From assembly GCA_023229945.1 (NCBI GenBank), contig JALNYH010000009.1, forward strand, positions 8,416 to 72,415: DNA of 64,000 nucleotides. Direction: 5' to 3'. The DNA is from Arcobacteraceae bacterium. GTDB lineage: Bacteria; Campylobacterota; Campylobacteria; Campylobacterales; Arcobacteraceae. Of the stretch, positions 63,945 through 64,000 are shown piece after piece; the first letter of the stretch is position 1; each line of letters opens with the position of its first letter. The translations under genes were made by a program, and so were the position numbers. The notes beneath the pieces are model-generated. The model was given only the letters and a program-made list of their open reading frames with translations, made no database searches and was not told where the DNA came from.

Positions 63945-64000
63945 AGTTTTTAGTTGTTAGGTGTTAGTTTGTAGATGGTAACGGAACGCCAGCTTTAGCT
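63945..64000. repeat. Intergenic GGAACGCCAG repeat, copy 2
   Basis: TTAG/GTTAG-rich text leads into GGAACGCCAG (63983-63992) and CTTTAGCT, matching the arrangement at 229-290. Cut by the window end. Confidence 0.4.

Overview
The window comes from a low-GC member of the Campylobacterota, most likely an Arcobacteraceae-like, free-living or host-tolerant, respiratory bacterium. The basis is gene content and protein style: a four-subunit porGDAB pyruvate:ferredoxin oxidoreductase, a zinc-ribbon S14, a ThrRS with a shortened N-terminus, NosL proteins, a Tat-exported sulfide:quinone-reductase-like flavoprotein, an Mrp antiporter and many orphan signalling proteins. The genus is an inference. No rRNA, tRNA, CRISPR array, integrase, transposase or phage gene was seen, so the window reads as core chromosome with small accessory patches.

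Layout. 1-4.5 kb: 3' end of adk, a CinA-type MoCF-domain protein, ppa, a CNNM/CorC-type membrane protein preceded by a coupled 18-codon leader ORF, then divergent znuA and a Fur-family regulator sharing two identical 15-bp palindromes. 4.5-8.1 kb: a chemoreceptor, a gap holding a candidate sRNA, and an orphan OmpR-type regulator. 8.1-11.4 kb: a two-gene bd-superfamily-like membrane complex with a C-terminal cytochrome c, a small ORF of 54 codons under two Fur boxes, and ppnP. 11.6-17.3 kb: the Mrp Na+/H+ antiporter operon with fused MrpA and MrpB. 17.5-24.1 kb: a LOG-family protein, a frameshifted TauE/SafE-like gene, a 248-bp inverted-repeat element, and a six-gene operon of NosL proteins with a FtsX/LolD-type ABC module and Cys-bearing membrane proteins but no nosZ in view.

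24.3-35.0 kb: a continuous S10-spc ribosomal operon running leftward from a consensus promoter at 35.0 kb, rpsJ to infA (24 genes). It stops after infA without rpmJ, rpsM, rpsK, rpsD, rpoA or rplQ. 35-42.9 kb: a large ankyrin-repeat protein, a UvrD-type helicase, znuB and znuC (far from znuA), an unknown protein, mnmD, a second unknown protein and luxS. 43-46.3 kb: porGDAB. 46.4-50.5 kb: a HAD phosphatase, a REC-GGDEF protein, a peptide/nickel-type binding protein joined to rpsI, and rplM. 50.7-59.9 kb: a PiT phosphate transporter, a CheY-like regulator, an AEC-family transporter with an apparent AUA start, asnB, an unknown membrane protein, leuC, mobA, the Tat-type SQR-like flavoprotein and a small membrane protein. 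60-63.9 kb: thrS-infC-rpmI-rplT and a DUF3108-like secreted protein.

The parts that looked least like routine housekeeping are the NosL/ABC operon with its haem-less cytochrome remnants, the candidate sRNA with an anti-Shine-Dalgarno-like loop, the metal-responsive operators with their small genes, the CNNM leader peptide, and a repeat family with CGTT...GCCT ends found singly and as an inverted pair. All calls come from reading the sequence; no database search was run.
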